DNA of 64,000 nt from UBA4246 sp045113695 (GCA_045113695.1 JBGUJG010000102.1:1-64000), one strand, 5' to 3'; numbered from the stretch's first letter, positions 17,879 to 27,593 are shown. Notes: generated by a model from the letters alone, not told the origin. A program made the numbers and translations.

Positions 17879-19764
17879 TGGGCTTTCTCCTTGCCGTAGG
17901 TGTTGAGCCAGCGGAGTGTCTCCCGCTGGATCGCGATATAATCAGGCAGCGCGTCCCGGGCATAGCTGTGGCAGCAGTCCGGCAGCAGCATCAGCCGGAC
18001 CGGCAGGTCCGGATGGCAGTCCCTGAGGGCGGTATAGTACTGGTGGGCGTTTTCCGCCGGTACCTGCTGGTCCTTTTCCCCGTGGATGATCAGGGTGGGG
18101 ATGTTCACATCCCCCGCGGCGAAGACCGGGGACGACCGGACCGTATCCGTAAGAAAATCCTGAAAATCACGGTAATCGTCCATGACGGGCTGACCCGCCT
18201 GGGAAGAATTGAAATGGATGAACAGCCAGTTGGTGACGGCCTTGATGACCACCGCGCAACGGAAGCGGGCGGTGTTCCCCGCCATCCAGGCGGCCATGAA
18301 CCCGCCGTAGCTGCCCCCCAGGACGCTCACGCAGTCCCTGTTCAGGCAGGGATACTGCCGGAGCGCCTCATCCAGCAGGCAGAGGATGTCATTGGCCGCC
18401 CCGCCGTCAAAGGCGTGCACGGGGTCGGCGTAAGCCTCTCCCCGGCCGGTCGAGCCGCGGGGATTGGGCAGCAGCACGGCAAAGCCCGCGCTCACGGCGC
18501 ACCGGATCTCCAGGCTGAAGCCCGGCGTCCAGCAGCCGGACGGCCCGCCGTGCACCCAGACCAGCAGGGGGATCTCCGCTTCCTTTCCCTCCGGCAGCAG
18601 CAGAAAGCCCGTCAGCTCCGCCCGTCCGTCCTGGGAAAGCGTCCGGACGGTCCGGTACGGAGAAACCGGGACGCCCGCCGTCCAGGGGTTGGGATCGGCC
18701 GATGCGAAAGACAGCGTTCCGTCCCGCCAGAAGGCTGGACGGGGCGGTGTCCCTTCGTCCCCGGCCATCACGGCGATGCCGGCAGCCGTCGCCCCCGCAG
18801 TTTCCGCCGGCAGGCCCGGCAGGCCGAGGTCCTGATAAACGATCCGGTCCGCCCGGACCTGAGTCCGGAACAGGGCGGGCACATGATTCCGCGCCGCGCA
18901 GACATAAAAAGTATCCGGCTCCGGACCGCGGGCGATCAGGGCTTTTCGCTCCGGGGAAGTATCCATGTACAGCCCGACGCTGAGGCCGGCCGGCTCGTTT
19001 TCCGTCCGGTCCTCCGCGTGTTCCCGCCCGTCCAGCCACAGCCGGCGCAGGCAGGTTTCCATCCCGCAGGATGCGGCTGTCAGGGCATAGCTGCCGTCCG
19101 CCGAAACGGCCGGGCGGATATCGCCTCCCGGCGAAAACGGGGCGGGCAGCCGACGGATGCGGCCGTCCGCCACGCTGATCAGGAAAAAGCCGTCCTGTGC
19201 GTACAGCGCGGCGCTTTCATCCGGCAGAACGGCAAGGGAGCGGAACGGCGCGTTTCCTTCCGCCAGGACGCGCACGTCATTCCGATACAGGCAGAGCCTG
19301 TACACATATTTCCGCTTCCAGCCGTGGTCGGCGTCGTCGCGGAAACGGAGCTCCTCCGTGACCAGCGGCATCTCCCAGTCACAGCCCGCCGGCGGGGTCT
19401 CCCGGATCTCCCTGCGGCACACAAAGACGCAGCCCGCCGACAGCGGGAGCACATCAACCGCTTCAAAGCCCTCTTCCAGACGAAAAGCTTCCCTCGTGAC
19501 GCCGATATCCCGGTCATACAGGGCAGCGCGTCCGTCCGACAGGAACCAGAGCCTTCTGCCGTCCCCGGAGAACGCGGGGCAGGTTTCCCGGACGCCGCCG
19601 ATTGTAATCTCTTTCGTCCGTCCGCCTTCCGCCAGTTCCACCCGGCGCTGCCAGGCCCCGTCCTGCCAGAAATATTTCACATACGCCAGCGCCCCGTCAG
19701 GCGCAAGCGCCGGGGAGGACAGGCGGACCAGGCGCGCACAGTCTTCCGGCACAAACGATTTCAT
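17875..19764 (-). CDS. S9 family peptidase
   Basis: Seen: 629 residues. Propeller N-terminus (FVPEDCARLVRLSSPALAPDGALAYVKY), then the hydrolase with GGSYGGF, HGEKDQQVP and LPDCCHSYARD. The frame stays open far upstream, inside the previous gene, but the real start is the ATG at 19764, which overlaps the previous stop by one base (TGATG) and follows AAAGGACAGG. It differs from its neighbours in GGF for GGY and in the histidine loop, so its specificity likely differs. Confidence 0.9.
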   Translation of the reverse strand: MKSFVPEDCARLVRLSSPALAPDGALAYVKYFWQDGAWQRRVELAEGGRTKEITIGGVRETCPAFSGDGRRLWFLSDGRAALYDRDIGVTREAFRLEEGFEAVDVLPLSAGCVFVCRREIRETPPAGCDWEMPLVTEELRFRDDADHGWKRKYVYRLCLYRNDVRVLAEGNAPFRSLAVLPDESAALYAQDGFFLISVADGRIRRLPAPFSPGGDIRPAVSADGSYALTAASCGMETCLRRLWLDGREHAEDRTENEPAGLSVGLYMDTSPERKALIARGPEPDTFYVCAARNHVPALFRTQVRADRIVYQDLGLPGLPAETAGATAAGIAVMAGDEGTPPRPAFWRDGTLSFASADPNPWTAGVPVSPYRTVRTLSQDGRAELTGFLLLPEGKEAEIPLLVWVHGGPSGCWTPGFSLEIRCAVSAGFAVLLPNPRGSTGRGEAYADPVHAFDGGAANDILCLLDEALRQYPCLNRDCVSVLGGSYGGFMAAWMAGNTARFRCAVVIKAVTNWLFIHFNSSQAGQPVMDDYRDFQDFLTDTVRSSPVFAAGDVNIPTLIIHGEKDQQVPAENAHQYYTALRDCHPDLPVRLMLLPDCCHSYARDALPDYIAIQRETLRWLNTYGKEKAQ

Positions 19765-21722
19765 CACCCGTTTTCCTGTCCTTTCAGGTATTTTTCCATC
19801 CACAGACGGATTTCCAGCATGTGGCGGATGCGGTGGTGCATCAGGCCCGTCCTCGTCAGGCTGTGGTTTTCCCCGGGGAAGACCACCAGCCGGCACGGGA
19901 CCTCCGGCCGGATCACCCGGATCATGTTGAACAGCTGGTCGGCCTGCTCCTCCCCGCAGCGCACATCCTTTTCCCCGTGCAGGATCAAAGTGGGCGTGTT
20001 CAGCTTCTGAATGTCGCGAAGCACGCTCCCCTTTGCCCGGTTCAGCATATAGGCACGGAAATCGGTCTGGCCGGAGCCGGACATAAAGCCCATGTCCCCC
20101 GTGCCGTAGGAGGTCGCCGGGTCGATCCAGGTGCGCTGGGCCGCGGCGGCTCTGAAGCGGTCCGTCAGCAGCGTCAGCTTGTTGGTCATATAGCCGCCGT
20201 AGCTGCCGCCTGTCACGCCCAGGCGCTCCGGGTCGATCCGCGGAAAGCGGTCCAGACAGGCGTCCGTGAAGGCCAGCAGGTCGTCCGCGGCTTCCCGGCC
20301 GTACGCGCCGGACTGAAACGCCGCCCCGTACCCGGCGCTGCCCCGGGGGTTGCACCAGAGCACCGCAAAGCCCGCGCTCCTGAGCGACTGCGCTTCAAAA
20401 AAGAAAATGTCCTCCCCGAAGAAGCACTCAGGCCCTCCGTGGATGTACAGGACCGCCGGGCAGGACCCCGTCCCTTCCGGCAGCAGGGCCCAGCCGTGAA
20501 CGGTCTGTCCTTCAGCAGTTACTGTCACTTTTTCGGGAAGGGCCGTGTCATAACCCCCGATCCAGTCGTTTTCATGGGTCAGGCGGGTTTCTTTGCCGGT
20601 ATGAAAGTCTTTTGCATACAGTTCGCCCGGATGATCCGGTACGCTTTTCAGATAAACCACTTTGCCGTTCCTGATCTCTGAAAAGCCCTGGATGCAGCCG
20701 CCGGACACGGCCTCCCGCCCCGCGCCGCAGGCCAGGAAGCACCGTCCGTCCCTGGCAGTCAGGTACCACAGCGTTCCGTGCTCATCCATCCTGGCCGGGA
20801 AGCCCATGCTGCCATTCCTGTCGTCCCCGATCAGGGCGGGATCCGCCCCCTCCGTCCCGTCCGGGGACAGGAGCGGGGTTTCCCTGCCGCCTTCCTCATC
20901 GATGCGGAAAAACTCCGTCCGCCCGTTCTCCTTGCTGAACCCGGCGTACACGGGGCAGCCGCCGGTTTCGAAAACAGGCATGACGGCGCTGACCGGGCGC
21001 AGGGTGGTGATTTCCCGGCTTTTCCGGGCAGCCGGGTCCAGGCAGAAAAGATGCGGGGAAAGGGCCTTTTCCCTGTCCCCTGTCCGGGCGTAATAATAGA
21101 GCTTTTTCCCGCCGGCCGAAAAGGAGGGCAGGAGGAAGGGCACTTCCCTCTCCTCCTGCAGGACGGAAGCCCCGTCCGGCACATGGATCAGCATCAGGGC
21201 CCCGGCGCTCCCGTCCAGAAAGCCGAAGGCCTCGTCCAGCTTGTACATCAGCTTTTCCGTATACCGCGGCGCATGGCTGATCTCCCGCTGCCAGGCTTCG
21301 TATTCTTCTTTGGTCTCCACCCGCATCGGGCGGCCCGTCCGGTCGCGGGGCTGCGGCACGCAGGCGGCGATGGTTTTTCCGTCCGGGCTCCAGGCATAGT
21401 CTGCCACCCCGAAGGCGGTCAGCTGTTTTTCCTCCCCGGTGATCCGGTTTTTGACCCAGAGGCGGCGCACCTGCTCATCGTCGGAGCAGAAGGCCAGCCA
21501 GGCGCCGTCCGGGCTGAAGCGGGGACACTCCTGCCGTCTGGTCCGGCAGGACACCGGCGCGGACGACCCGTCCGAAAGGGAAATCTCCCTCAGCGCAGGC
21601 ACGTTTTTTCCGGTCCGGTAATCGCTTTGCGCGCGCACATACACGGCCGTTTCCCCGTCCGGGGAAAGCGCCGGATCCGACAGCCATACGACCTTCCGAA
21701 GGTCTTCTTCACACAGTTTCAT
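19764..21722 (-). CDS. S9 family peptidase (dipeptidyl/acylaminoacyl type)
   Basis: Seen: 652 residues. Propeller blades with CPRFSPDGAWLAF and YAWSPDGKTIAA; hydrolase with GGSYGGYMTN, HGEKDVRCG and FPGENHSLTRTG, the standard S9C triad contexts. Start at 21722 is preceded by GAGG; a GTG three codons earlier is less likely. It lies ten bases after the importer ATPase stop, which ties the peptidase block directly to the peptide importer. First peptidase of the series and the most typical of the four S9 paralogues. Confidence 0.92.
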   Translation of the reverse strand: MKLCEEDLRKVVWLSDPALSPDGETAVYVRAQSDYRTGKNVPALREISLSDGSSAPVSCRTRRQECPRFSPDGAWLAFCSDDEQVRRLWVKNRITGEEKQLTAFGVADYAWSPDGKTIAACVPQPRDRTGRPMRVETKEEYEAWQREISHAPRYTEKLMYKLDEAFGFLDGSAGALMLIHVPDGASVLQEEREVPFLLPSFSAGGKKLYYYARTGDREKALSPHLFCLDPAARKSREITTLRPVSAVMPVFETGGCPVYAGFSKENGRTEFFRIDEEGGRETPLLSPDGTEGADPALIGDDRNGSMGFPARMDEHGTLWYLTARDGRCFLACGAGREAVSGGCIQGFSEIRNGKVVYLKSVPDHPGELYAKDFHTGKETRLTHENDWIGGYDTALPEKVTVTAEGQTVHGWALLPEGTGSCPAVLYIHGGPECFFGEDIFFFEAQSLRSAGFAVLWCNPRGSAGYGAAFQSGAYGREAADDLLAFTDACLDRFPRIDPERLGVTGGSYGGYMTNKLTLLTDRFRAAAAQRTWIDPATSYGTGDMGFMSGSGQTDFRAYMLNRAKGSVLRDIQKLNTPTLILHGEKDVRCGEEQADQLFNMIRVIRPEVPCRLVVFPGENHSLTRTGLMHHRIRHMLEIRLWMEKYLKGQENG

Positions 21723-21732
21723 CGCGTGCACC

Positions 21733-22701
21733 TCAGTCCGCCCGGTGGCAGGCGATCAGATGTCCCGGGGCAATTTCCCGCAAAACCGGTGCTTCCTTCC
21801 GGCAGCGGTCGCAGGCGTTGGGGCAGCGGCCCGCAAAAGCGCAGCCGGCCGGCAGGTTGACCGGGCTGGGCACGTCGCCGGACAGCACGATGCGCTCCCG
21901 CTTTTTCTCCACCGCCGGGTCGGCGATCGGGATGGCGGACAGCAGGGCTTTGGTATACGGGTGGCGGTTGGACAGGTAGATGTCCTCGCTGTCGGCGATC
22001 TCCACGATGCTGCCCAGATACATGACCGCGATGCGGTCCGAAATCTGCCGCACCATCGACAGGTCGTGGGTGATGAACAGGTACGCCATCCCCATTTCCC
22101 GCTGCAGGCGCTTGAGCAGGTTGACCACCTGGGCCTGGATGGATACGTCCAGGGCGGAAATCGGCTCGTCGCACACGATCAGCCGGGGCGTGAGCGACAG
22201 GGCCCGGGCGATCCCGACACGCTGGCGCTGGCCGCCGGAAAACTCGTGCGGGAAGCGGTTGACATGGCTTTCGTTCAGCCCCACGTCGTTCAGCAGCCGA
22301 AGGATGGCCCGGCCCCGCTCCGTTTTGTCAGGGTTCATGCGGTGGATATCCATGCCCTCCGCCACCGTGTCGCCGATCACGCTCAGGGGGTCCAGGCAGG
22401 CGTACGGGTCCTGGAAAATCATCTGCACCTGGCGGGTATAGGCTTTCCTTTCCGCCCGGTCAAAGCTCCAGATGTCCCGGCCGCCGAACAGCACCTGGCC
22501 GCCCGCCGGGCGGATCAGGCGCAGGATGGTCTTGCCCAGGGTGGATTTTCCGCAGCCGGATTCCCCCACCAGGCCGATGGTTTCCCCTTCGTGAATGGTC
22601 AGGCTGACCCCGTTGACCGCCTTCAGCACGCCGCCGGATACTTTGAAATAGGTTTTTACGTCCCTGAGCTCCAGCAGGGGAGCGCCGGTTTCATTTTTCA
22701 T
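21733..22701 (-). CDS. Peptide ABC transporter ATP-binding protein (DppF/OppF)
   Basis: Seen: 322 residues. Walker A GLVGESGCGKSTLGK, ABC signature FSGGQRQRVGIARAL, Walker B LIVCDEPISALD, switch histidine FITHD, and the C-terminal oligopeptide-transporter domain with cysteines (CAFAGRCPNACDRC). This cysteine cluster occurs in Opp/Dpp ATPases, some of which bind an iron-sulfur cluster. Start at 22701 follows GGGAGGGACAGG and overlaps the previous stop by 11 bases. It energises import with the DppD partner. Confidence 0.95.
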   Translation of the reverse strand: MKNETGAPLLELRDVKTYFKVSGGVLKAVNGVSLTIHEGETIGLVGESGCGKSTLGKTILRLIRPAGGQVLFGGRDIWSFDRAERKAYTRQVQMIFQDPYACLDPLSVIGDTVAEGMDIHRMNPDKTERGRAILRLLNDVGLNESHVNRFPHEFSGGQRQRVGIARALSLTPRLIVCDEPISALDVSIQAQVVNLLKRLQREMGMAYLFITHDLSMVRQISDRIAVMYLGSIVEIADSEDIYLSNRHPYTKALLSAIPIADPAVEKKRERIVLSGDVPSPVNLPAGCAFAGRCPNACDRCRKEAPVLREIAPGHLIACHRAD

Positions 22702-23722
22702 ATCCTGTCCCTCCCCTGGCCGTTTCGCCGAAGCGGCTGACATATTCCGGATGGCACAGCCAGCAGGCGGCGGCGTGCCCTTCTTCCCGGAGCGGAAACC
22801 GGTCAGGCATGCTGCGTTTGCAGATGTTCATCGCATACCGGCAGCGGGCGGCAAACGGGCAGCCTTCCGGCGGGGCGATCAGGTCGGGCGGCATGCCGGG
22901 GATGGAATGCAGCTCTTCCTTCGTGCGCTCGTCCAGCCTGGGCACGCTGTCCAGCAGGCCCCAGGTATAGGGGTGGCGCGGACGGTGGAACAGGGCTTCC
23001 GCATCCCCCTGCTCGACGATCTTGCCCGCGTACATGACATACAGCCTGTCCACCATCTTGGCCACCACCCCCATATCGTGGGTGATCAGCACGATGGACG
23101 TGTCCGTCTTTTCCTTGAGGCTGTTCATCAGGTCGATGATCTGGGCCTGGATGGTCACGTCCAGCGCGGTGGTGGGCTCGTCGGCAAACAGCACAGCGGG
23201 CTCGCAGATCAGGGCGATGGCGATCATGATCCGCTGCCGCATCCCGCCGGACAGCTGGTGGGGGTAGCGCTTCATGTTCTGTTCCGGGTTGGGCAGGGAG
23301 ATGAGCCGCAGGATGTCCAGCGCCTTTTTTTCCGCCTCCTGCCTGCTTACCCTGTGATGGCGCAGATAGGTTTCCGTGATCTGCCGGCCGACCTGCATGG
23401 TGGGGTTCAGGAAGGTGAACGGATCCTGGAAGATCATCGACATGCGGTTGCCCAGGATGTCCATGATTTCCCGGTCGTTCATTTTGAGCACGTCCCGGCC
23501 TTCAAACAGGGCTTCCCCTCCTTTGACCGTGCCGCTGCTCCTGGGGTTCAGGCCCATCACCGTGCGGATGGTGACGGACTTCCCGCAGCCCGATTCCCCC
23601 ACGATGCCGACCGTTTCCCGGCGGTTCACATAAAACGAAACGTCCCGCACCGCCTGCACGCTGCCCTGGTAGGTATCGAAGGTGACGACCAGATTCCTGA
23701 CGTCCAATATCTTTTCTGACAT
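22691..23722 (-). CDS. Peptide ABC transporter ATP-binding protein (DppD/OppD)
   Basis: Seen: 343 residues. Walker A GIVGESGCGKSVTIR, signature LSGGMRQRIMIAIAL, Walker B LFADEPTTALD, LITHDMG, then the C-terminal domain with CPFAARCRYAMNIC. Start at 23722 is placed by AAAGGA five bases upstream, rather than the ATG six codons earlier. It pairs with DppF on the cytoplasmic side of the DppB/DppC channel. Confidence 0.95.
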   Translation of the reverse strand: MSEKILDVRNLVVTFDTYQGSVQAVRDVSFYVNRRETVGIVGESGCGKSVTIRTVMGLNPRSSGTVKGGEALFEGRDVLKMNDREIMDILGNRMSMIFQDPFTFLNPTMQVGRQITETYLRHHRVSRQEAEKKALDILRLISLPNPEQNMKRYPHQLSGGMRQRIMIAIALICEPAVLFADEPTTALDVTIQAQIIDLMNSLKEKTDTSIVLITHDMGVVAKMVDRLYVMYAGKIVEQGDAEALFHRPRHPYTWGLLDSVPRLDERTKEELHSIPGMPPDLIAPPEGCPFAARCRYAMNICKRSMPDRFPLREEGHAAACWLCHPEYVSRFGETARGGTGYEK

Positions 23723-23777
23723 GTTGATCCTTTCAGACACATGGGAATAATCACCGGCTGACGCCCCGCGGCCGCCG

Positions 23778-24716
23778 TCAGTTTCTCAGCTTCGGATCGA
23801 GGGCGTCCCTCAGGCCGTCGCCCACGAGGTTAAAGCACAGCATCGTGATCCCGACCATCACGCAGGGGATGATGAACTGGTAGGGATAATAGCGGAAATT
23901 CTCTCCCGCCGCCTTGATCAGCTGGCCCCAGGAGGGCGTCGGAGGCGTGACGCCCAGGCCGATATAGCTTAAAAACGCTTCATAGAAAATCACGCTGGGG
24001 ATGCTCATCGTGATCCCGACCACGCGGATGCCCAGGGTGTTCGGGATCAGGCGCTTCAGGATGATCCACCACGCGGGCGCGCCCAGGGTTTCGGAGGCCG
24101 TAACAAAGTCCCGCGCCTTGATCTGCAGCACCAGGCCCCTGGTGGCGCGCGCCGAGCCCATCCAGCCGGTCAGGCTCATTGCCACGACCAGCGTCATGAT
24201 GCTGCCGGAACCGAAGACCAGCATCAGCAAAATCATGTAGATCAGGCTCGGGATGCCCATCAGCACGTCGATCAGCCGCATGATCAGCGTATCGAGCCAC
24301 CCGCCGAAATAGCCGGAAACCCCGCCGATGATCATCCCGATGGCCTCGGGGATCAGCGTCGCCAGGACGGCGATCAGCAGGGAGATCCGTCCGCCCTCCC
24401 ACACGCGGGTCCAGATGTCCCGGCCCATGTTGTCCGTGCCGAACCAGTGCGCCGCGTTCGGGCTCTGGTTCAGGGCGGAATAATCGTTCGTGCGGTAGTC
24501 GTACTCGTTCATCATCGGGCCGAACAGCACCATCAGGATCAGCAGGGCGATGGCGATCAGGCTGATCACCGCCGTGCGGTTCTTTTTGAAAGTGCGCCAG
24601 ACGTCCTTCCAGTAGGTGGTCTGCCTGCGGACAATGGCCGCGTCGGTCTGGGACGGAGGCGGGAGCCGTTCAAAGTCGTCTTCCCTGAAAAGCATGGTTT
24701 CATTAGTCTTTTCCAT
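23778..24716 (-). CDS. Peptide ABC transporter permease (DppC/OppC)
   Basis: Seen: 312 residues. An N-terminal cytoplasmic stretch, a first helix (AVISLIAIALLILMVLFGPMM), the NYRTNDYSALNQSP-like loop before FGTDNMGRD typical of OppC, and the EAA-type loop VTASETLGAPAWWIILKRLIPN. Three bases separate it from the upstream permease. Second channel subunit. Confidence 0.94.
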   Translation of the reverse strand: MEKTNETMLFREDDFERLPPPSQTDAAIVRRQTTYWKDVWRTFKKNRTAVISLIAIALLILMVLFGPMMNEYDYRTNDYSALNQSPNAAHWFGTDNMGRDIWTRVWEGGRISLLIAVLATLIPEAIGMIIGGVSGYFGGWLDTLIMRLIDVLMGIPSLIYMILLMLVFGSGSIMTLVVAMSLTGWMGSARATRGLVLQIKARDFVTASETLGAPAWWIILKRLIPNTLGIRVVGITMSIPSVIFYEAFLSYIGLGVTPPTPSWGQLIKAAGENFRYYPYQFIIPCVMVGITMLCFNLVGDGLRDALDPKLRN

Positions 24717-24719
24717 CCC

Positions 24720-25649
24720 TCAGTCCCCCTTCCTGCCGCTTTCGCGGATCCGCGGGTCCAGCAGGCCGTAGGCCACATCCACCAGCAGGTTCATCGTCAC
24801 CAGGAACGAGCCGTAAAAAATCGTCAGGCCCATGATCAGCGGATAGTCCAGGTTGGTAATCGAATCCACAAAATACCTGCCCAGGCCCGGGATCAGGAAC
24901 ATGCTCTCCACCACGAACGAACCCATCATGATGCTGGCGATCCGGATGCCCAGGCCGGTCACAATGGGCACCAGGGAATTCTTGATCTCATGCCGGGCGA
25001 CCACCTGCACCGGGCTCAGGCCCTTGGCCCGGGCGGTGGTGATATAGTCCTGAGTCATCACGCCCAGCATGCTGGCCCGCATCGCGCGGGTCTCCCCCGC
25101 GACGGTTCCCAGGCCCAGCACGATGGCCGGCATGATCATCTTGTCAGGCGTTCCCCAGCCCACCACCGGCAGCCATTTGAGCCGGACGCCGAAAAAATAC
25201 CGCATCAGCGGCCCCAGCACCATGCTGGGCAGGGCAATGCCCAGCACCGCCACCATCAGCAGCAGGTAATCCGGCCAGCGGTTGCGGTACTGGGCGCAGA
25301 GGATGCCGAACAGCAGCCCGATCATCACGCTGAACACCAGGCTGGTCAGGCCCAGTCTGGCGGACACCGGAAACCCTTCCCGGATGATGTCCACGACGCT
25401 GCGCCCCGCCTTTTTGAGGCTCCAGCCCAGATCGCCCTTCAGCAGGTTGCCCATGTACCGGACATACTGCTCCGGCACCGGCCGGTCCAGGCCGTAGTAT
25501 TCCCGCTGCTTTTCCTGCACCGCCGCCTTCGTCTTCAGGTTGGCGAAGGGATCGCCGGGGATCAGCTTCATCAGAAAAAAGGTGGCCGTCGCCAGCACAA
25601 ACACGGTCGCAGCGGCGATCAGCACTTTGTTCAGCACATATCTGCCCAT
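24720..25649 (-). CDS. Peptide ABC transporter permease (DppB/OppB)
   Basis: Seen: 309 residues. N-terminal helix (LIAAATVFVLATATFFLM), LIPGDPFANL after it, and the EAA loop ITTARAKGLSPVQVVARHEIKNSL, all typical of DppB. The ATG at 25649 fits GAGG nine bases upstream; a TTG directly before it is the alternative. It follows the binding-protein gene after 75 bases holding a terminator-like hairpin, so its expression may be lower than that gene's. Confidence 0.94.
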   Translation of the reverse strand: MGRYVLNKVLIAAATVFVLATATFFLMKLIPGDPFANLKTKAAVQEKQREYYGLDRPVPEQYVRYMGNLLKGDLGWSLKKAGRSVVDIIREGFPVSARLGLTSLVFSVMIGLLFGILCAQYRNRWPDYLLLMVAVLGIALPSMVLGPLMRYFFGVRLKWLPVVGWGTPDKMIMPAIVLGLGTVAGETRAMRASMLGVMTQDYITTARAKGLSPVQVVARHEIKNSLVPIVTGLGIRIASIMMGSFVVESMFLIPGLGRYFVDSITNLDYPLIMGLTIFYGSFLVTMNLLVDVAYGLLDPRIRESGRKGD

Positions 25650-25674
25650 CAAATACGTCCTCTTTCACAGAAAA

Positions 25675-25706
25675 GGCGGGAGCCGTCTTCCGGCACGGCT
25701 CCCGCC
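25675..25706 (-). terminator. Intergenic terminator/attenuator between binding protein and permease
   Basis: A 12-base perfect stem (GGCGGGAGCCGT with ACGGCTCCCGCC) with an eight-base loop, followed on the minus strand by TTTTCTG. It is placed 18 bases after the binding-protein stop. Partial read-through would give excess binding protein over channel, common for ABC importers. Confidence 0.7.
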
Positions 25707-25724
25707 GGGTTCGCATACAGGGGT

Positions 25725-27320
25725 TTACTTGGTGAATCCGCTCAGGTCGATATCGCCGCCGTCCCGGATGTAGAAGCCGGACGCGCCGGGCGCGGTGACC
25801 AGGTAATGGGCGTCCCAGCCCAGGATGATGCACATGGCGTTCTCGCAGAAATACGCTTCCAGTTTGGCATAGTTGGCCAGGCGCTCTTCCAGCGTGGCGG
25901 AGGAAACGGCCGCCTCAAACAGGGCGTCGAATTCCGGGTCGGCATAGCCGCGCAGCGGCACCCCGCTGTTGGAGCGGAAGCCGTCCAGATAGGACTCGCA
26001 GGCATCCGGCACGGACACTTCGTTGCCGCCCCACCACAGGTCATAACTGCCGCTCATGGCGTTGGAAATCATCACCTGAATGGTGCAGGGGGCAATCTCG
26101 GTCTCCAGGCCCAGGTTCACGCGCAGCTGATCCTGCACGGCCGCCAGGCTGTCGATCGCGCCCTGGGATTCGTAGCACATCAGCTCGATCACGGGGATCT
26201 GGTCCTTGGTGACGCCCAGCTCCTGAAGGGCGGCGTCCAGGTACTGGTTGGCCAGTTCCACGTTGGCCTTGGTATCCCAGGCCCTGTAGTCGGGATTGGC
26301 GTCAAAGGCGGGTTCGCCGGGGGAGCTCAGGCGCCAGGTGGGCGTAAAGCCGGACATGACGGAAGCGGTCAGGGCTTCGCGGTCCAGGGCGGTGTTGATC
26401 GCGCGGCGGAAGTTGGCGTTGGACAGGAATTTGCCGGTCTCCGGGCTCTTGCCGCCGGCGCGCAGGTTCAGGCCCTGATAGGTGGAGGAGAAGGATTCGC
26501 CCTTGACAAAGCCGGCGTCTTCCAGGGTCTGCAGCTGCAGGGGGTTCTGCACGGACGCGATGTCCAGCTCGCCCGCCAGCATCATGTCCACGATCACGTC
26601 GGCGGAAGCATTCAGGGTGATCCTGATTTCATCGGCTTTGGCCTTCTCGGGGTCATGGAAAGCAGGGTTTTTGACCAGGGTCACGCTGGCGTCGTCCAGC
26701 CATTCGCCCACCATGTAGGGGCCGTTGGCCAGCGGCAGGTAAGAGGAGGAGCCGTACACTTCGCCGCCCGCCTCCACATAAGCCTGCTCCAGGGGAGCAT
26801 ACAGGCTCGTGCCGGTGAACGTGCTTTCATAGGTGGGGTTCACGAAGGTATACTCGATGGTGTAATCGTCGAGCTTTTTGACACCCACTTCGTCAAAGGA
26901 AGTGATCTCGCCGTTGTAGAACGCTTCGGAATTGACGAGCTGGAAGGTAGCGTTGTCCTTGGGGTCGGCGGGGTTCAGCAGACGCTGGGCCGCGTAGTAC
27001 AGGTCGTCCGCGGTGATGGGCGTCTGACCGTCCTGATAGGTCAGGCCCTGGCGGATGGTAAAGGTCCATACCCGGCCGTCGTCGCTCTTTTTGTAGCTCT
27101 CGGCCACGCCGGGCACATAGGCCCCGGAAGCGTCCTGCATCAGCAGGGTCTCCGCGATGTGGGTCAGGATGAAGTTCGCGGTGTCCAGGTTGGACATGCC
27201 GTAGTCCAGGGTATTGGGGTCATAGCCAAAGGCAATACGCACCACGTTTCCTTCCGCCGCGGCGGGCAGCAGCGCCGCGCACAGCATCAGGCAGAGCGCC
27301 AGAGAGATGATTTTTTTCAC
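25725..27320 (-). CDS. Peptide ABC transporter substrate-binding protein (family 5)
   Basis: Seen: 531 residues. Signal peptide (MKKIISLALCLMLCAALLPAAAEG) then a family-5 solute-binding fold: NTLDYGMSNLDTANFILTHIAETLL, GVAESYKKSDDGRVWTFTIRQGLTYQDG and YDLWWGGNE. The start is a GTG at 27320 with GGGAGGAAACC upstream; an ATG seven codons earlier lacks a site. No lipobox cysteine follows the rules (LMLC is inside the hydrophobic core), so it is probably a soluble or weakly held exported protein. It gathers oligopeptides for the importer. First gene of the long peptide operon. Confidence 0.93.
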   Translation of the reverse strand: MKKIISLALCLMLCAALLPAAAEGNVVRIAFGYDPNTLDYGMSNLDTANFILTHIAETLLMQDASGAYVPGVAESYKKSDDGRVWTFTIRQGLTYQDGQTPITADDLYYAAQRLLNPADPKDNATFQLVNSEAFYNGEITSFDEVGVKKLDDYTIEYTFVNPTYESTFTGTSLYAPLEQAYVEAGGEVYGSSSYLPLANGPYMVGEWLDDASVTLVKNPAFHDPEKAKADEIRITLNASADVIVDMMLAGELDIASVQNPLQLQTLEDAGFVKGESFSSTYQGLNLRAGGKSPETGKFLSNANFRRAINTALDREALTASVMSGFTPTWRLSSPGEPAFDANPDYRAWDTKANVELANQYLDAALQELGVTKDQIPVIELMCYESQGAIDSLAAVQDQLRVNLGLETEIAPCTIQVMISNAMSGSYDLWWGGNEVSVPDACESYLDGFRSNSGVPLRGYADPEFDALFEAAVSSATLEERLANYAKLEAYFCENAMCIILGWDAHYLVTAPGASGFYIRDGGDIDLSGFTK

Positions 27321-27391
27321 AGTGGTTTCCTCCCGAATCATAGTAGTGTAAACAGCCGGCCCTTCACGCGAAGAAAGCCGTTATTGCATGA

Positions 27392-27420
27392 ATTATAGCA
27401 CAATCTGCCTATTGGCACAA
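27392..27420 (-). promoter_or_regulatory. Promoter of the peptide importer/peptidase operon
   Basis: On the minus strand a perfect TATAAT (27392-27397), 17-base spacer and TTGTGC (27415-27420). The leader to the GTG start is about 65 bases. The weak -35 leaves room for regulation. Confidence 0.65.
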
Positions 27421-27593
27421 TGTATCTTCTTCTTCGTTCTTTTCCATCCCGGGGCCGTTGCTGTATTTTTACTGTACTACCAGTGCTGCAGTAACAAAAA
27501 CTGCAATACCCGCTTCTGTTATCATCAGACATAGAATCAGAACAAGTAGTGGAACAGCGATTCACCGGAACTCAACAATCCTGGGGGTGGTTT

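Noticed and set aside
19765..20355. Upstream extension of the S9 gene ending at 17875
   Set aside because: The extra 197 codons lie inside the previous S9 gene in another frame and are Arg/Pro-rich; the ATG at 19764 has coupling overlap and a binding site.
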